A stretch of DNA of 64,000 nucleotides from DATHTS01 sp965219305 (lineage in GTDB: Bacteria > Acidobacteriota > Blastocatellia > Pyrinomonadales > Pyrinomonadaceae): NCBI GenBank assembly GCA_965219305.1, contig OZ244725.1, forward strand, positions 1,240,001 through 1,304,000, written 5' to 3'. Positions 6,865 to 15,324 of this stretch are shown here, in pieces; within the stretch, counting starts at the first letter, position 1; each line of letters opens with the position of its first letter. Below the pieces are notes generated by a model. It was given only the letters and a program-made list of their open reading frames with translations. It searched no databases and had not been told where the DNA came from. A program made the position numbers and the translations under genes.

Positions 6865-8384
6865 TTTCTTTTTAGGAGTCGAACTCTTTCCTTGTAAAAA
6901 TCCTTTGTTTCTATAACAGTGTAATTCTCTTTAACAAAATTTTCCAACGGCAGGCAATCATCGCCGATCTGACAAATTTCCGTCGTCATCAGCCAAATCT
7001 CGTCCGCGTCCGGCGGAATTTCCGAAATTACGAACTTGATCTGATTTTTCATACTGTTTTGACTGCCGAATTCTCCTTCCAAACCGAAATCGAAAAACTT
7101 TTCATCCGGCAAAATTTTGTTTTTCCCCTTATAATAATACGGCAGAGCCAACGCCTCATAAGTTTGAAAAACGATTAGCGGTTGATTGGGTTCTTCATTT
7201 TTTTCAATAAATTCCGCGACATTTGCCCAATCGCCGCGTTTGGTAAGATTTGAATATTGTTTGTAAATTCGCGTGTAAGGAAACAAAATAGTTAATAAAA
7301 TCGCAAAAATTAAAAGAATTTTTCGGGGCAGAATATTTGAAATAATTAAACCGAAAAACAAAAAAAGCGGCACAAACCAAACCGACATATGACGAATTGC
7401 GATATATTGCCAACCGAGCAGAAAATATGCCGTCATCAAAAATGCCGCGACGACTAAAGCGTAAACTCCGAGAATCATAACTTCTTTTCCGATGCCGCGA
7501 AATTTGTTCTTAAACAGAAATAAAAATATTGCCGCCGCCGTTAAAATTAGAAATATAACTCTAATAATCGAAATGATTGACCATTCGGCATTTGCCGGAA
7601 ATTCAATCGGAAAAACAAGAATAAAAGCATTTTGAGCAAGTATTGATAATGCTTCGGCAGACGATTTTTCGGCGATAAATTCGTTTGATGTGGTAAAAAA
7701 TTGTTGGCTGAAAATCCACACGAACGGCGAAATCAATAAACCGAGAAACGCCATTTGCATAAAATAATTTTTCGCTATTTGCCAATTCTTCATTACCAAA
7801 AGTGCGATAAAACCCGCCACGAGAAAAAATCCCAGATAGTAATTTGTGCAAAGAGCAAAAAACGCGGTAATGAAATAAAAAATCTGCGTTTTATTTGTCT
7901 GCAAACTTCCGATATTTATTTGTTTTTCCGAATTTTCAACGTAACCTTCAAAAAACAATTTTAAGAGTAAAATCGAGAGTAGAATTAATAACGAATAGAC
8001 ACGAATTTCGAGACTTGCCCAGAAAAGAAACGGATGAACGGCAAAAAAAGTCGTGATGAAAATTGCTTTTTTTTCTTCGAGAAACTTCCTCGTCAAATCG
8101 TAAAAAAATTTGATCGCCAACAAACTGCTGATGATCGAAAACAAACGCGCGAAAAATATCGAATCATTTATCCCGCGCCAAACGCTCAAAATTATAAAAT
8201 AAAGCGGTGCTTGTTTTTCGTCGCGGAAAGCGTTTTGAATCGTGTGAATCAAACCGTGCTGAGTCGAATAAAGCGTCGAGGCTTCGTCCATCCAAATGTT
8301 TAAATGCCACGCCAGCGGCAAAGCGATTGCGGCGTGCAGAAGCATTAAAAAAATGACGAATTTGAACTCTTTCGATTTGTTCAT
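6861..8384 (-). CDS. GT39/GT83-like membrane glycosyltransferase
   Basis: This 507-residue polytopic protein has about 10-12 hydrophobic segments. The first periplasmic loop contains NIWMDEASTLY (about residues 29-39) and is followed by EKQAPLYFIILSVW and ARLFSIISSLLA. The acidic DE pair and the following P-x-Y-F layout match polyprenyl-phosphate sugar transferases of the PMT/ArnT/GT39 type, which move a sugar from a lipid carrier to a periplasmic acceptor. Donor and acceptor are unknown. It is the first gene of a two-gene operon with the zinc-ribbon gene. Confidence 0.72.
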   Translation of the reverse strand: MNKSKEFKFVIFLMLLHAAIALPLAWHLNIWMDEASTLYSTQHGLIHTIQNAFRDEKQAPLYFIILSVWRGINDSIFFARLFSIISSLLAIKFFYDLTRKFLEEKKAIFITTFFAVHPFLFWASLEIRVYSLLILLSILLLKLFFEGYVENSEKQINIGSLQTNKTQIFYFITAFFALCTNYYLGFFLVAGFIALLVMKNWQIAKNYFMQMAFLGLLISPFVWIFSQQFFTTSNEFIAEKSSAEALSILAQNAFILVFPIEFPANAEWSIISIIRVIFLILTAAAIFLFLFKNKFRGIGKEVMILGVYALVVAAFLMTAYFLLGWQYIAIRHMSVWFVPLFLFFGLIISNILPRKILLIFAILLTILFPYTRIYKQYSNLTKRGDWANVAEFIEKNEEPNQPLIVFQTYEALALPYYYKGKNKILPDEKFFDFGLEGEFGSQNSMKNQIKFVISEIPPDADEIWLMTTEICQIGDDCLPLENFVKENYTVIETKDFYKERVRLLKRK

Positions 8385-8519
8385 CGGCGAATTTTAGAAG
8401 TTATAACGGAAGTTTGCAGAAGCGGAAAACGGAAGATCTTCTCCACAAAATATAATAGCAGTTTTTGGTGCGGAATTCGATTTTTTATTTTACGAAAAGT
8501 TTTTTTGAAGAAATTTGGC

Positions 8520-9710
8520 TCAAAGATTTTCCGCCGCTTCTTCCAATAATTCAGGTTTTAATCTGTTTTTGAAAAACACGACGTTTTCGCTCTTCAAATC
8601 AGCTTCTTCACGGCTTCCGCGCAATTCTTCGTCCGCCGCGAGAATAAATTTGCCGAATTTCGCTTCTTCAAATTCCGCCAGACGTTTTTTCAGCATTTTC
8701 GGTGTCCAAAATCCGAGAATGTCGAGATAGATTTTCTTTCTGCCCGAAACCATTACAAAATCGGGAACGAACGCCGTTTTTCCGAGATCAACGACTTCCC
8801 TGTTTTCTTTTAATTTCCATTTTGTATCGTATTTTTCCCAATTATTTAAGAGTTTTTCGCCGACCGGATTTTTATATTCGGGTTCGTCAAAATAATGAGA
8901 TTCGAGTTCGTCCTGTTCGCTCGACAAAGTATAAAACGCCGTGCCGCGCTTTTTGTCGGGAATTTCCGCCGACATTTTCCAATCCCTGCAAAGCAGAAGC
9001 GCGGGCAAGAAAACCGCCATTCGAATCCCGTATTTTTGCGAACTTTTGAATAACGAAGCCGCGCCCGTCAGCGTTATATTATAACCGTCGCCGGAGTTTC
9101 CCGAAACCGAATGAATTAAACCGAAATGTTTTATCCAACCGAAGATCGCGCGGTAATTTTCCGCATCCGACGGCGCAACGCGGATTTTCATCTCGACGCA
9201 GCGGTAAAGCAACGCCTGCGCCTGCGCGAGATTGTATTGATTTAAAAGCTCGTCCGGCTCGATCTCCTCGAATTCATTTAAAATCTGATTCGCGGAAAGA
9301 TCGGCGTAAAGATTGCCGAAAACCGTCTCCGCGTCGCTCTGAAATTCATCGGCGACCGTTTCCAAAACGGTTCGGCGTTCTTCGGATGATGGGAAAACCT
9401 GCCCGTATTTTCCGGCTTCGAGAAAAACCTTGCGCCGAATTTCTTCCGGCGTTTCGATACTTACGGTTTCAAATTCCGAACGGTCTTGCAAGAGTTTGAT
9501 AAATCCGCGCAAAATTTTATAATCCGTTCCCGTCCCGACATAATTTTCCAGTTCCGCGTCCAATTCGCCGCGCGTTTTGCCGACGAAATCTTTAAATATC
9601 TCGACCAAATTCGCCCCGTCGCGCAAATTCGCTTCATCGCGCGGATGAACGAAATGCGGGAAAACTCTTTCGCCGCGCCGTTTATTTATTGCCAGATCAG
9701 ATGTGAGCAT
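8520..9710 (-). CDS. DUF790 / Bax1-like nuclease
   Basis: This 396-residue protein resembles DUF790, the family of archaeal Bax1, the structure-specific nuclease that binds the XPB helicase. Support comes from the opening LTSDLAINKRRGERVFPHFV, the central NQYNLAQAQALLYRCVEMKIRV, and the C-terminal FVPDFVM followed about 12 residues on by YLDILGFWTPKML. The last two form a PD-(D/E)xK-like core, with Asp in place of the Glu that is more usual before I-x-G-F-W-T. The role would be cutting branched or bubble DNA in repair. No XPB helicase gene lies in the window, so it appears unlinked. An array of palindromes lies upstream of its start. Confidence 0.75.
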   Translation of the reverse strand: MLTSDLAINKRRGERVFPHFVHPRDEANLRDGANLVEIFKDFVGKTRGELDAELENYVGTGTDYKILRGFIKLLQDRSEFETVSIETPEEIRRKVFLEAGKYGQVFPSSEERRTVLETVADEFQSDAETVFGNLYADLSANQILNEFEEIEPDELLNQYNLAQAQALLYRCVEMKIRVAPSDAENYRAIFGWIKHFGLIHSVSGNSGDGYNITLTGAASLFKSSQKYGIRMAVFLPALLLCRDWKMSAEIPDKKRGTAFYTLSSEQDELESHYFDEPEYKNPVGEKLLNNWEKYDTKWKLKENREVVDLGKTAFVPDFVMVSGRKKIYLDILGFWTPKMLKKRLAEFEEAKFGKFILAADEELRGSREEADLKSENVVFFKNRLKPELLEEAAENL

Positions 9711-9766
9711 TTTTTGATTTTAACAAAATTTATCGTCAGGTGAATTTGTCTGCTGTCAAAACGATT

Positions 9767-9980
9767 ACAAAATCGTCGCTGTAGCGACATCATCGTCGTT
9801 TTTTATCACATCATTGTCGCTACAGCGACAAAATCCTCGCTAGCGGGACATCATCGTCGCTACAGCGACAAAATCCTCGCTGTTACCTCAACAACGTCGC
9901 TGTAGCGACAAATATATACTAAATGGTATATATTTGTCGCTACAGCGACGTTTATATACTAAATAGTATATATTTTACAG
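9767..9980. repeat. Array of 14-bp palindromes spaced 40-41 bp (20-bp register)
   Basis: The palindrome GTCGCTGTAGCGAC, or its GTCGCTACAGCGAC variant, occurs at 9775, 9816, 9856, 9896 and 9936, so centre-to-centre spacing is 41, 40, 40 and 40. Between them lie related half-units (CCTCGCTAGCGGG, CCTCGCTGTTACC) that put the whole in a 20-bp register. The last two palindromes are also the ends of a larger perfect inverted repeat with 25-base arms (9895-9919 and 9926-9950). The array fills the 297-bp gap between the nuclease gene start and the downstream end of the oxidoreductase gene. Confidence 0.85.
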
Positions 9981-10007
9981 ATTTTTTACTTTTTTCCAAT
10001 AAAAATA

Positions 10008-11321
10008 TCAAAAATGTTCTATCAAATCCCCGACTTTTCTCCGCGTTCGCCAGTAAACGTCTTCCATAAAAATATGTGAAAATTCGCCGTTGCGACCGAC
10101 GCTTAAAAGGTTTTCGACATTCGTTGACTTTTCAAAATTCCGGCGTTCGTTCTCGTATTCATTAAGAAATACGGAATAAGCGATCGGCGTTCGCAAAACT
10201 TTTCCGCCCAAGAACTTCTCACGCGCACCGGGAATTATCTTCGTCAGATGTTTTAAACAAAGTTCGTTGATGTCGTCTTCGCCCATTTCCCAAAATTCGT
10301 CGCCGCGTTCGCAGCCGATGTCCACGGTGATGATCGTCTTGCCTTCCGGCGCGAGCCACGGCATCGACATCGTCGCTTCGGTCAGACGGAAAAACGGGAA
10401 TTCATCTTCGGGAAACCACAAAACCGTGTCGGGAAGAAGTCCGCGCCCTTCAAATTTGAGATTGATAAACGTCATCGGGCGATAACGAAACTGCGAAAAC
10501 TGTTCAAGAGCGTTCGTGCCTTCGACGATCTTCGCCAGAATATTCGCCGGCGCGGTGCTGATAACGGCGGAAACTTCGGTAATTTCGCCCTTTGCGCGAA
10601 CCGCGACGACTTTGCCGTTTTTGATGATTATCTTTTCGACCGGAGTTTCGAGTTTTATTTTATCTTCGATTCCTTCCGCCAATTTTTCGCATAATGTCGA
10701 AACACCGCGTTCTGGATAAACGTGATAAACGCCCGCATTTTCCGGCATTTCGCGGTTATAACCGCAAGCTACGGCGCGGCGCGTAACTTTGCTCATCGCT
10801 TTTAAATACAAAGTTTTCCCGATGCTTCCCGGCAAAGATTCGCCGACGGCAGGCGAAAGATTTTCCGCCGACGCGCCCGACCACGCTTCGATCAAAGGAA
10901 GCGCGACTTCGTCCGCCAACGCCGCGCCGTAACTTTTCCGAAACCATTCGGCGGCGGATTTCGGCGCGTGTCCGTTGCCCGAAAGTTTCGCTTTAATTCC
11001 GCTGATCGTCATACGCGGAATTTTCACGAGTCCGAACGGATAAGAATAAATTTTCCCGCCGAGATAAACCGCTTCGCCGTAATGTTTCACCGTCAAACAT
11101 TCATCGCCGACACCGATCGCTTCCGCCAGCCGATTCGTAATAAAATGCGCCCCGAAATCGTAGGAAAAACCTTCTTCATCCTTAAAACTCGAAGCAAGTC
11201 CGGCGATCTTTTTTCCCGCTTCAAACAAAATAAACGGCACGTTTTCCGAATGCAGAAAATCCGCGGCGGTCAATCCCGCAAGTCCCGCGCCGATGATAGC
11301 GATTGGTTTTTCGTTTTTCAT
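10008..11321 (-). CDS. NAD(P)/FAD-dependent oxidoreductase, protoporphyrinogen-oxidase-like
   Basis: From the preferred start (MKNEKPIAIIGAG) the protein has 437 residues. IIGAGLAGLTAADFL at about 8-22 with an acidic residue at strand end (FEAG) is a dinucleotide-binding Rossmann motif. DFGAHFI and a late SVGRNGEFSHIF fit the FAD-binding amine-oxidase/UDP-galactopyranose-mutase-like superfamily. Such enzymes are frequent in polysaccharide clusters, where they may reduce or desaturate a lipid or sugar; the substrate is not known. An upstream ATG at 11387 would add 22 residues encoded by a long hairpin and is rejected. It is the last gene of the minus-strand polysaccharide cluster. Confidence 0.78.
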   Translation of the reverse strand: MKNEKPIAIIGAGLAGLTAADFLHSENVPFILFEAGKKIAGLASSFKDEEGFSYDFGAHFITNRLAEAIGVGDECLTVKHYGEAVYLGGKIYSYPFGLVKIPRMTISGIKAKLSGNGHAPKSAAEWFRKSYGAALADEVALPLIEAWSGASAENLSPAVGESLPGSIGKTLYLKAMSKVTRRAVACGYNREMPENAGVYHVYPERGVSTLCEKLAEGIEDKIKLETPVEKIIIKNGKVVAVRAKGEITEVSAVISTAPANILAKIVEGTNALEQFSQFRYRPMTFINLKFEGRGLLPDTVLWFPEDEFPFFRLTEATMSMPWLAPEGKTIITVDIGCERGDEFWEMGEDDINELCLKHLTKIIPGAREKFLGGKVLRTPIAYSVFLNEYENERRNFEKSTNVENLLSVGRNGEFSHIFMEDVYWRTRRKVGDLIEHF

Positions 11322-11331
11322 ATTTGTTAAA

Positions 11332-11407
11332 TTAACCGCAGATAAACGCGGATAGACGCAGATTTTTTTAATTTTATCCGCGTTCATCTGCGTTCATCTG
11401 CGGTTAA
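11332..11407. repeat. Long imperfect hairpin (CGCAGATAAACGCGGAT type)
   Basis: Arms start TTAACCGCAGATAAACGCGG (11333) and end in the complementary TTCATCTGCGGTTAA (11407). Each arm contains two to three copies of an eleven-base subrepeat. The element fills the gap between the methyltransferase stop codon (inside its right arm) and the next start. Confidence 0.85.
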
Positions 11408-12366
11408 TTTTCCTCCGGCTTTATTAGTGTCGCGTTCAAAAGTCCGCCTTTGCCGAATTTCTGCAAAACGATGTCGAGCGCGGTAAATGCCGACAGCGAA
11501 ACTGTGGATTTTAAAGTAAATTGATCTATCAGCCATTGCGGTTTTTTCGTGTCAACAAAACGATTGTGAAACGAATAAACCCAATTGACGGGCGAAACCT
11601 GCGTCGTGATTTTTTCAGTTTCAAATCCGGCTTTTTCACCGAGTTTCGCCAGATTATTTTTATTAAACAAATTCCAATGACGCGGAAAATGATAACCGCC
11701 CCAGTGCGATTTTTTGAACAATTTGAAATCGTAAGAATCCGTGTTGTCCGTTACGACGACGAGTTTTCCATTCGGTTTCAACACTTTTTTAATTGACGTT
11801 AAAAATTCAAACGGCTGTTCGACGTGTTCGATTGTCTGAACCGTAAAAGCCAGATCGTAAAAATTTCCACGCTCGTTTTCGATGTCTTGAATCGTCGCGT
11901 GTTTTACGTTCAAGTTCCGTTTTTTCGCCATTTCGACGGCGCGTTCGTCAATGTCAATTCCGTCTAAATGCCAGGTTTTCGCGCCGTAATTTTTCAACAG
12001 ATCGAGATGAAAACCGTCGCCGCATCCGACATCCAAAATCTTCGCGTCGTCTTTTAATCCTTTGCACCAACTCAAAACTCTCTTGGCTTCGAGCCGCGAG
12101 CGAATCTTATGAACAATGCCGAAATTTTCCTCGGAAAAATCGAAGGCGTGATAATTTTCGGGATAAATAGTTTCAAATTCCGAGATCGAAGGTCGCGGAT
12201 TTATATAGACCAAACCGCACGAATTGCATTGCATAACATCAAAAGAACCGTCGCTCGTCCGATATTCAAAGTCCGCGCCCGCGCCGATCTTTTCAGCATC
12301 ATCGCTGTCGCAGACACAACATTTGACCGCGACCATTTTCAATTTTTTGCTTCCGTTTTTCCCCAT
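11404..12366 (-). CDS. Class I SAM-dependent methyltransferase with N-terminal zinc ribbon
   Basis: This 320-residue protein begins with CCVCDSDD (about 16-23) and CNSCGLVYINPRP (about 47-59), a four-Cys ribbon found in a common group of sugar- or polyketide-type methyltransferases. The SAM-binding motif I is ILDVGCGDGFHLDLL at about 111-125. FTVQTIEHVEQPFEFL is the post-I region. It likely modifies a surface sugar or lipid. Its last codons run into the arm of the hairpin at 11332-11407. The start is two bases after the stop of the upstream deacetylase gene. An internal ATG at 12336 is an alternative start. Confidence 0.82.
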   Translation of the reverse strand: MGKNGSKKLKMVAVKCCVCDSDDAEKIGAGADFEYRTSDGSFDVMQCNSCGLVYINPRPSISEFETIYPENYHAFDFSEENFGIVHKIRSRLEAKRVLSWCKGLKDDAKILDVGCGDGFHLDLLKNYGAKTWHLDGIDIDERAVEMAKKRNLNVKHATIQDIENERGNFYDLAFTVQTIEHVEQPFEFLTSIKKVLKPNGKLVVVTDNTDSYDFKLFKKSHWGGYHFPRHWNLFNKNNLAKLGEKAGFETEKITTQVSPVNWVYSFHNRFVDTKKPQWLIDQFTLKSTVSLSAFTALDIVLQKFGKGGLLNATLIKPEEN

Positions 12367-12367
12367 C

Positions 12368-13345
12368 TCAAGTTTCAGCCGCGATTTCCCCGTGTCCCCG
12401 CGTCGCCGTCTCGCCGCGTCTCACAAAATCAGCGTGTTCGCGCATATTTACAACATCAAATTTATCAGAAAGCATCTCCAAAATCTCGCTGACGAATTCC
12501 AATTTTTCCCCGACCGGAAGATTCATCGCCGGAAAAAACTTCAGTTCCGGCGCGTCGTCGCCCGACAAAAAATCAAGCGGATGAAGCAAAAGCGAAAGCT
12601 GTGTTCCCGTCATTTTGCACATTTGAACCGCAGTTTTCCAATAAGCACGCGCCAGAGATTTTGAAAAAGTCGAAAGATAAATTACATAACTCGCGTGAAT
12701 CGGCGTTTTAAAAATCGGCAAAGTCGTAACCGGAATTTCGACCAATTCTTTTTCGCCGATTTGCCATTTGTATGGTTTCAAACTTTGAAATCCGTCGGAA
12801 AATTTACCGAAAAGTTTCTTCCGCTTTTCGCGTTCTTCGTCGGACATTTCCGGTGATTTGAAAAAATAATAAGCGCGGGCGAGCGGCGCGATATAAGTCG
12901 GCAAAGTCGAGCAGTCGTATTCGTAACCGCGTTCACTCAAAACTTCCAAAACAGTCGGCGACAGCGAGTAACCCGGACCGCGAAAGCCAACGAGTTTCTG
13001 CGTCGTAAAGTTCGCCATCGCGTTTTCAGTCTTCTCAAATTCGGTTTCGAGTTCCGATTTCGAATAAAGATGGAGCCAAGGTTCGTGATTAAACGAATGA
13101 TTCCCGATCTCGTGTTTCGCGTCCGAAATTTGTTTCAGCGCACCGAGATTTTCCTCACGCGCCGCGTCTTGCCCGACGATGAAATATGTAATTTTCAAAT
13201 TCCGCTCACGCAAAAATTCCAGCGAACGCGGCACCACCACGTCGAGATAAGTCGGAAACGATTCCCAACCCGCATCGCCGTGCGTTTTCATATATGACCA
13301 TTTATTATCGAGGTCTAAACTTAAACTTGCTATCGGTTTATTCAT
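12368..13345 (-). CDS. Polysaccharide deacetylase (NodB-like)
   Basis: This 325-residue protein opens with ASLSLDLDNKWSY (catalytic and metal Asp at about 11-13). HEIGNHSFNHEPW follows at about 98-110, the H-xxx-H metal motif of NodB esterases. GFRGPGYSLSP (about 140-150) is motif 3. The family removes N- or O-acetyl groups from polysaccharides. No signal peptide is seen, so the substrate may be a cytoplasmic lipid-linked sugar. The last dozen residues (around RRGETATRGHGEIAAET) are encoded by a GC-rich degenerate heptamer tract and are probably an accidental extension. The start overlaps the upstream membrane-protein gene by four bases. Confidence 0.82.
   Translation of the reverse strand: MNKPIASLSLDLDNKWSYMKTHGDAGWESFPTYLDVVVPRSLEFLRERNLKITYFIVGQDAAREENLGALKQISDAKHEIGNHSFNHEPWLHLYSKSELETEFEKTENAMANFTTQKLVGFRGPGYSLSPTVLEVLSERGYEYDCSTLPTYIAPLARAYYFFKSPEMSDEEREKRKKLFGKFSDGFQSLKPYKWQIGEKELVEIPVTTLPIFKTPIHASYVIYLSTFSKSLARAYWKTAVQMCKMTGTQLSLLLHPLDFLSGDDAPELKFFPAMNLPVGEKLEFVSEILEMLSDKFDVVNMREHADFVRRGETATRGHGEIAAET
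12380..12421. repeat. GC-rich degenerate heptamer tract inside the 3' end of the deacetylase gene
   Basis: Alternating CCCCGTG/CGCGTC/CGTCTCG units of about seven bases run through this interval. They occur nowhere else in the window in this form. They encode an odd Arg/Gly/Thr-rich C-terminus, so the repeat seems to have displaced the original stop codon. Confidence 0.5.
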
Positions 13346-13779
13346 TTTATTTTAATTGAGATTAGCCACAAAACTAACGCGCCGCGAACTGTCCAAAGTA
13401 TCGTGCGAATCCAATTTGTCCACACTAATTGGTTGACCAAATTTGCATCAAATTTTTCCGCGAGTCTGCCGTGAATCGGCGATTGAATGAGTGCGGTTGA
13501 AATCCAAATTATCAATACGAGTGCGAGACCGAACCAGAACCATTTCGTGTCGAACGGCTCATAATTAACAAACGCAAAATAAACGGCAGTTCCCAATTCT
13601 AAAAGCATCACGGGCGCGACGACGTAAGTGATGCGCGACATATGCGACGTTTGATATGCCGCGTAACCGTTTTCGCCGACATTGGCGAACAGCGGATAAT
13701 GCACAATTTGAATTGTCCAGATCAGACCGACGAGAAAAAGCGTCGCGCCGGCGTGAATTAAAAAGAGAAAATCCTTCAT
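13342..13779 (-). CDS. Four-helix integral membrane protein, function unknown
   Basis: The 145-residue protein has four hydrophobic segments (about 4-24, 53-70, 80-97 and 122-141), with short polar loops including HYPLFANVGENGYAAYQTSHMSR. No catalytic motif is seen. The pattern resembles small uncharacterised membrane proteins in the DUF1772-like size range, but the assignment is not firm. It overlaps the downstream deacetylase start (ATGA, 13342-13345) and is part of the polysaccharide cluster. Confidence 0.6.
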   Translation of the reverse strand: MKDFLFLIHAGATLFLVGLIWTIQIVHYPLFANVGENGYAAYQTSHMSRITYVVAPVMLLELGTAVYFAFVNYEPFDTKWFWFGLALVLIIWISTALIQSPIHGRLAEKFDANLVNQLVWTNWIRTILWTVRGALVLWLISIKIK

Positions 13780-13812
13780 CGCTTTAATTGTAAATCGTCA
13801 CCGCGCAAAGTC

Positions 13813-15303
13813 TCAGTCTTGCGGAAAATTGTCAAAAAACTTCTCGGCGAGCATCACGGTTTCGTTGACGTTCAAAGTCCCGTTCGTGATCTGCGCCGAA
13901 TTGAGAATGAAAACATTTTCGAGCGAAGTTTTCACGTCGGGAACATTTGCCGAATACTCCAAAGTCGGCAAAGGAAAAACCTGTCGAACGCGCGAAACTT
14001 TAAATTCCACAATATCTTCGCGCTTAAAATGCGAATACATTTTCTCGAGCGCGGAAACAAAAATTTCTTCAATCTCAGCGTCCGTTTTTTCAAACAATTC
14101 ATCATCCGGCGCGACATATTTCGGCAGATATACGAGCGCGTTGCCGCCGAATTCTTTTTTATCAACGAGTGCGCTCATTTCGATAATTCCCGTAAACGGC
14201 GTTTCGTCCGTGATGTTTGTCACATAAAAATTCGAGAGTGATTTTTTCATCAGAACCGACGCGCAGACGATTCCCTGATATTTTATTTTCGTGAGTTTCG
14301 CTTTTTCCGCGTCGGTCAATTGCGGCAATATTTTCGCGGCGATGTTTGACGGGCAAGTTAAGATCACGGAATCAAAAAGGGTTTCAGAATTTGTCGCTGA
14401 AGGCGACAAATTCAATAGCGTCGGGTGCAACCCGACGTTCATTTGCGATTGATTTTCCGTCTCTGTAAGAGACGAATTGTCGGCAATTTTATTCGACACT
14501 TTCAGCGTTGGAACGGTTGCGCTTTCCGTCGTCGGGATTCTCCCGACGCTATCGAATTTGTCGCTTTCAGCGATGGAAACCGCGATTTTCCCATTCGTTA
14601 ATTTTTCTATATTCTCAATGTGACTGTTTAATTTGATTTCCACGCTTTTCGACTGCAAATGCTCCGCGCATTTCTCCAGAATCCGCGCGTAACCGCCGCG
14701 CACGTAGCCGAACATTTCTTTTTTTAAACCCGAATTTCGCGCCGCATACATTCTTTGAATCGTCGCCCAGATAAACGCGGCGGACGTTTCTTTGTAGGCA
14801 AGTCCGAGCTTTGCCATCAAGAGCGGTTTCCACATTTTTTCAAACGTGCGTTTGCCCGAAAGTTTGGTCAGCCAATCTTCGACCGAGATTTTCTCCAACG
14901 CTTTCCAGTCTTTGACGCGCGAGGCGTAAAAGATCGTCGCGCCGAGACGGAATTTTGAAACAATGTCGAGCGGCGGAAACTGCAAAAATTCGAGCGTGTT
15001 CGACATCGAAACGAGCTTGCCGTCGGTGTAAAATCCGGTTTTCGTTTCAACCCATTCAAACTCGTCCGCCAAACCGATTTCTTCGACGATCTTGCGCGTA
15101 AACGAATCCGACAAAAGCGTAACGTGATAATGTTTGTCCCAAACCACATCGCCGATCTGCCACGCGCTCGCCAACCCGCCGATCTCAGGCGCGGATTCGT
15201 AAACGGTAACGCGATTTCCCGCTTCCGACAAACGCAAAGCGAGCGTCAAACCGAGAAATCCGCTTCCGATGATTGCAATCTTTTGTGAATTTATTTTTGA
15301 CAA
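13813..15303 (-). CDS. NAD(P)/FAD-dependent oxidoreductase carrying an in-frame palindromic insertion
   Basis: The 496-residue protein has IIGSGFLGLTLALRLSEAGN at about 10-29 with ESAPEIGGLASAW, a classical FAD-binding Rossmann start. FTGIIEMSALVD and the late FILNSAQITNGTLNVNETV fit the amine-oxidase/phytoene-desaturase-like superfamily. It is a distant paralogue of the oxidoreductase at 10008-11321 in the same cluster. Residues of about 247-306 are low-complexity (Ser, Thr, Asn, Pro) and are encoded by a 178-bp compound palindrome at 14387-14564. The flanks, GKIAVSIAE and TLFDSVILTCPSN, look like one broken continuous domain. Whether the enzyme tolerates the insert is unknown. Confidence 0.78.
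   Translation of the reverse strand: MSKINSQKIAIIGSGFLGLTLALRLSEAGNRVTVYESAPEIGGLASAWQIGDVVWDKHYHVTLLSDSFTRKIVEEIGLADEFEWVETKTGFYTDGKLVSMSNTLEFLQFPPLDIVSKFRLGATIFYASRVKDWKALEKISVEDWLTKLSGKRTFEKMWKPLLMAKLGLAYKETSAAFIWATIQRMYAARNSGLKKEMFGYVRGGYARILEKCAEHLQSKSVEIKLNSHIENIEKLTNGKIAVSIAESDKFDSVGRIPTTESATVPTLKVSNKIADNSSLTETENQSQMNVGLHPTLLNLSPSATNSETLFDSVILTCPSNIAAKILPQLTDAEKAKLTKIKYQGIVCASVLMKKSLSNFYVTNITDETPFTGIIEMSALVDKKEFGGNALVYLPKYVAPDDELFEKTDAEIEEIFVSALEKMYSHFKREDIVEFKVSRVRQVFPLPTLEYSANVPDVKTSLENVFILNSAQITNGTLNVNETVMLAEKFFDNFPQD
14387..14564. repeat. 178-bp compound palindromic element inserted in a coding sequence
   Basis: Nested perfect hairpins can be read off. GAATTTGTCGC/GCGACAAATTC has arms at 14387-14397 and 14403-14413; CGTCGGGT/ACCCGACG lies near 14420-14438; CGTCTCT/AGAGACG near 14459-14473; CGTCGGGA/TCCCGACG near 14530-14548. 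The outer edges also pair: the segment ending AATAGCGTCGGG on the left matches CCCGACGCTATCGAATTT on the right. The reading frame stays open through the whole element. Confidence 0.85.
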
Positions 15304-15324
15304 TTTTTTACTTTCTCAAACTGA

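Noticed and set aside
11322..11387. Upstream start of the oxidoreductase at 10008
   Set aside because: The extra 22 codons lie inside a long hairpin, and the Rossmann motif normally begins a few residues after the start.
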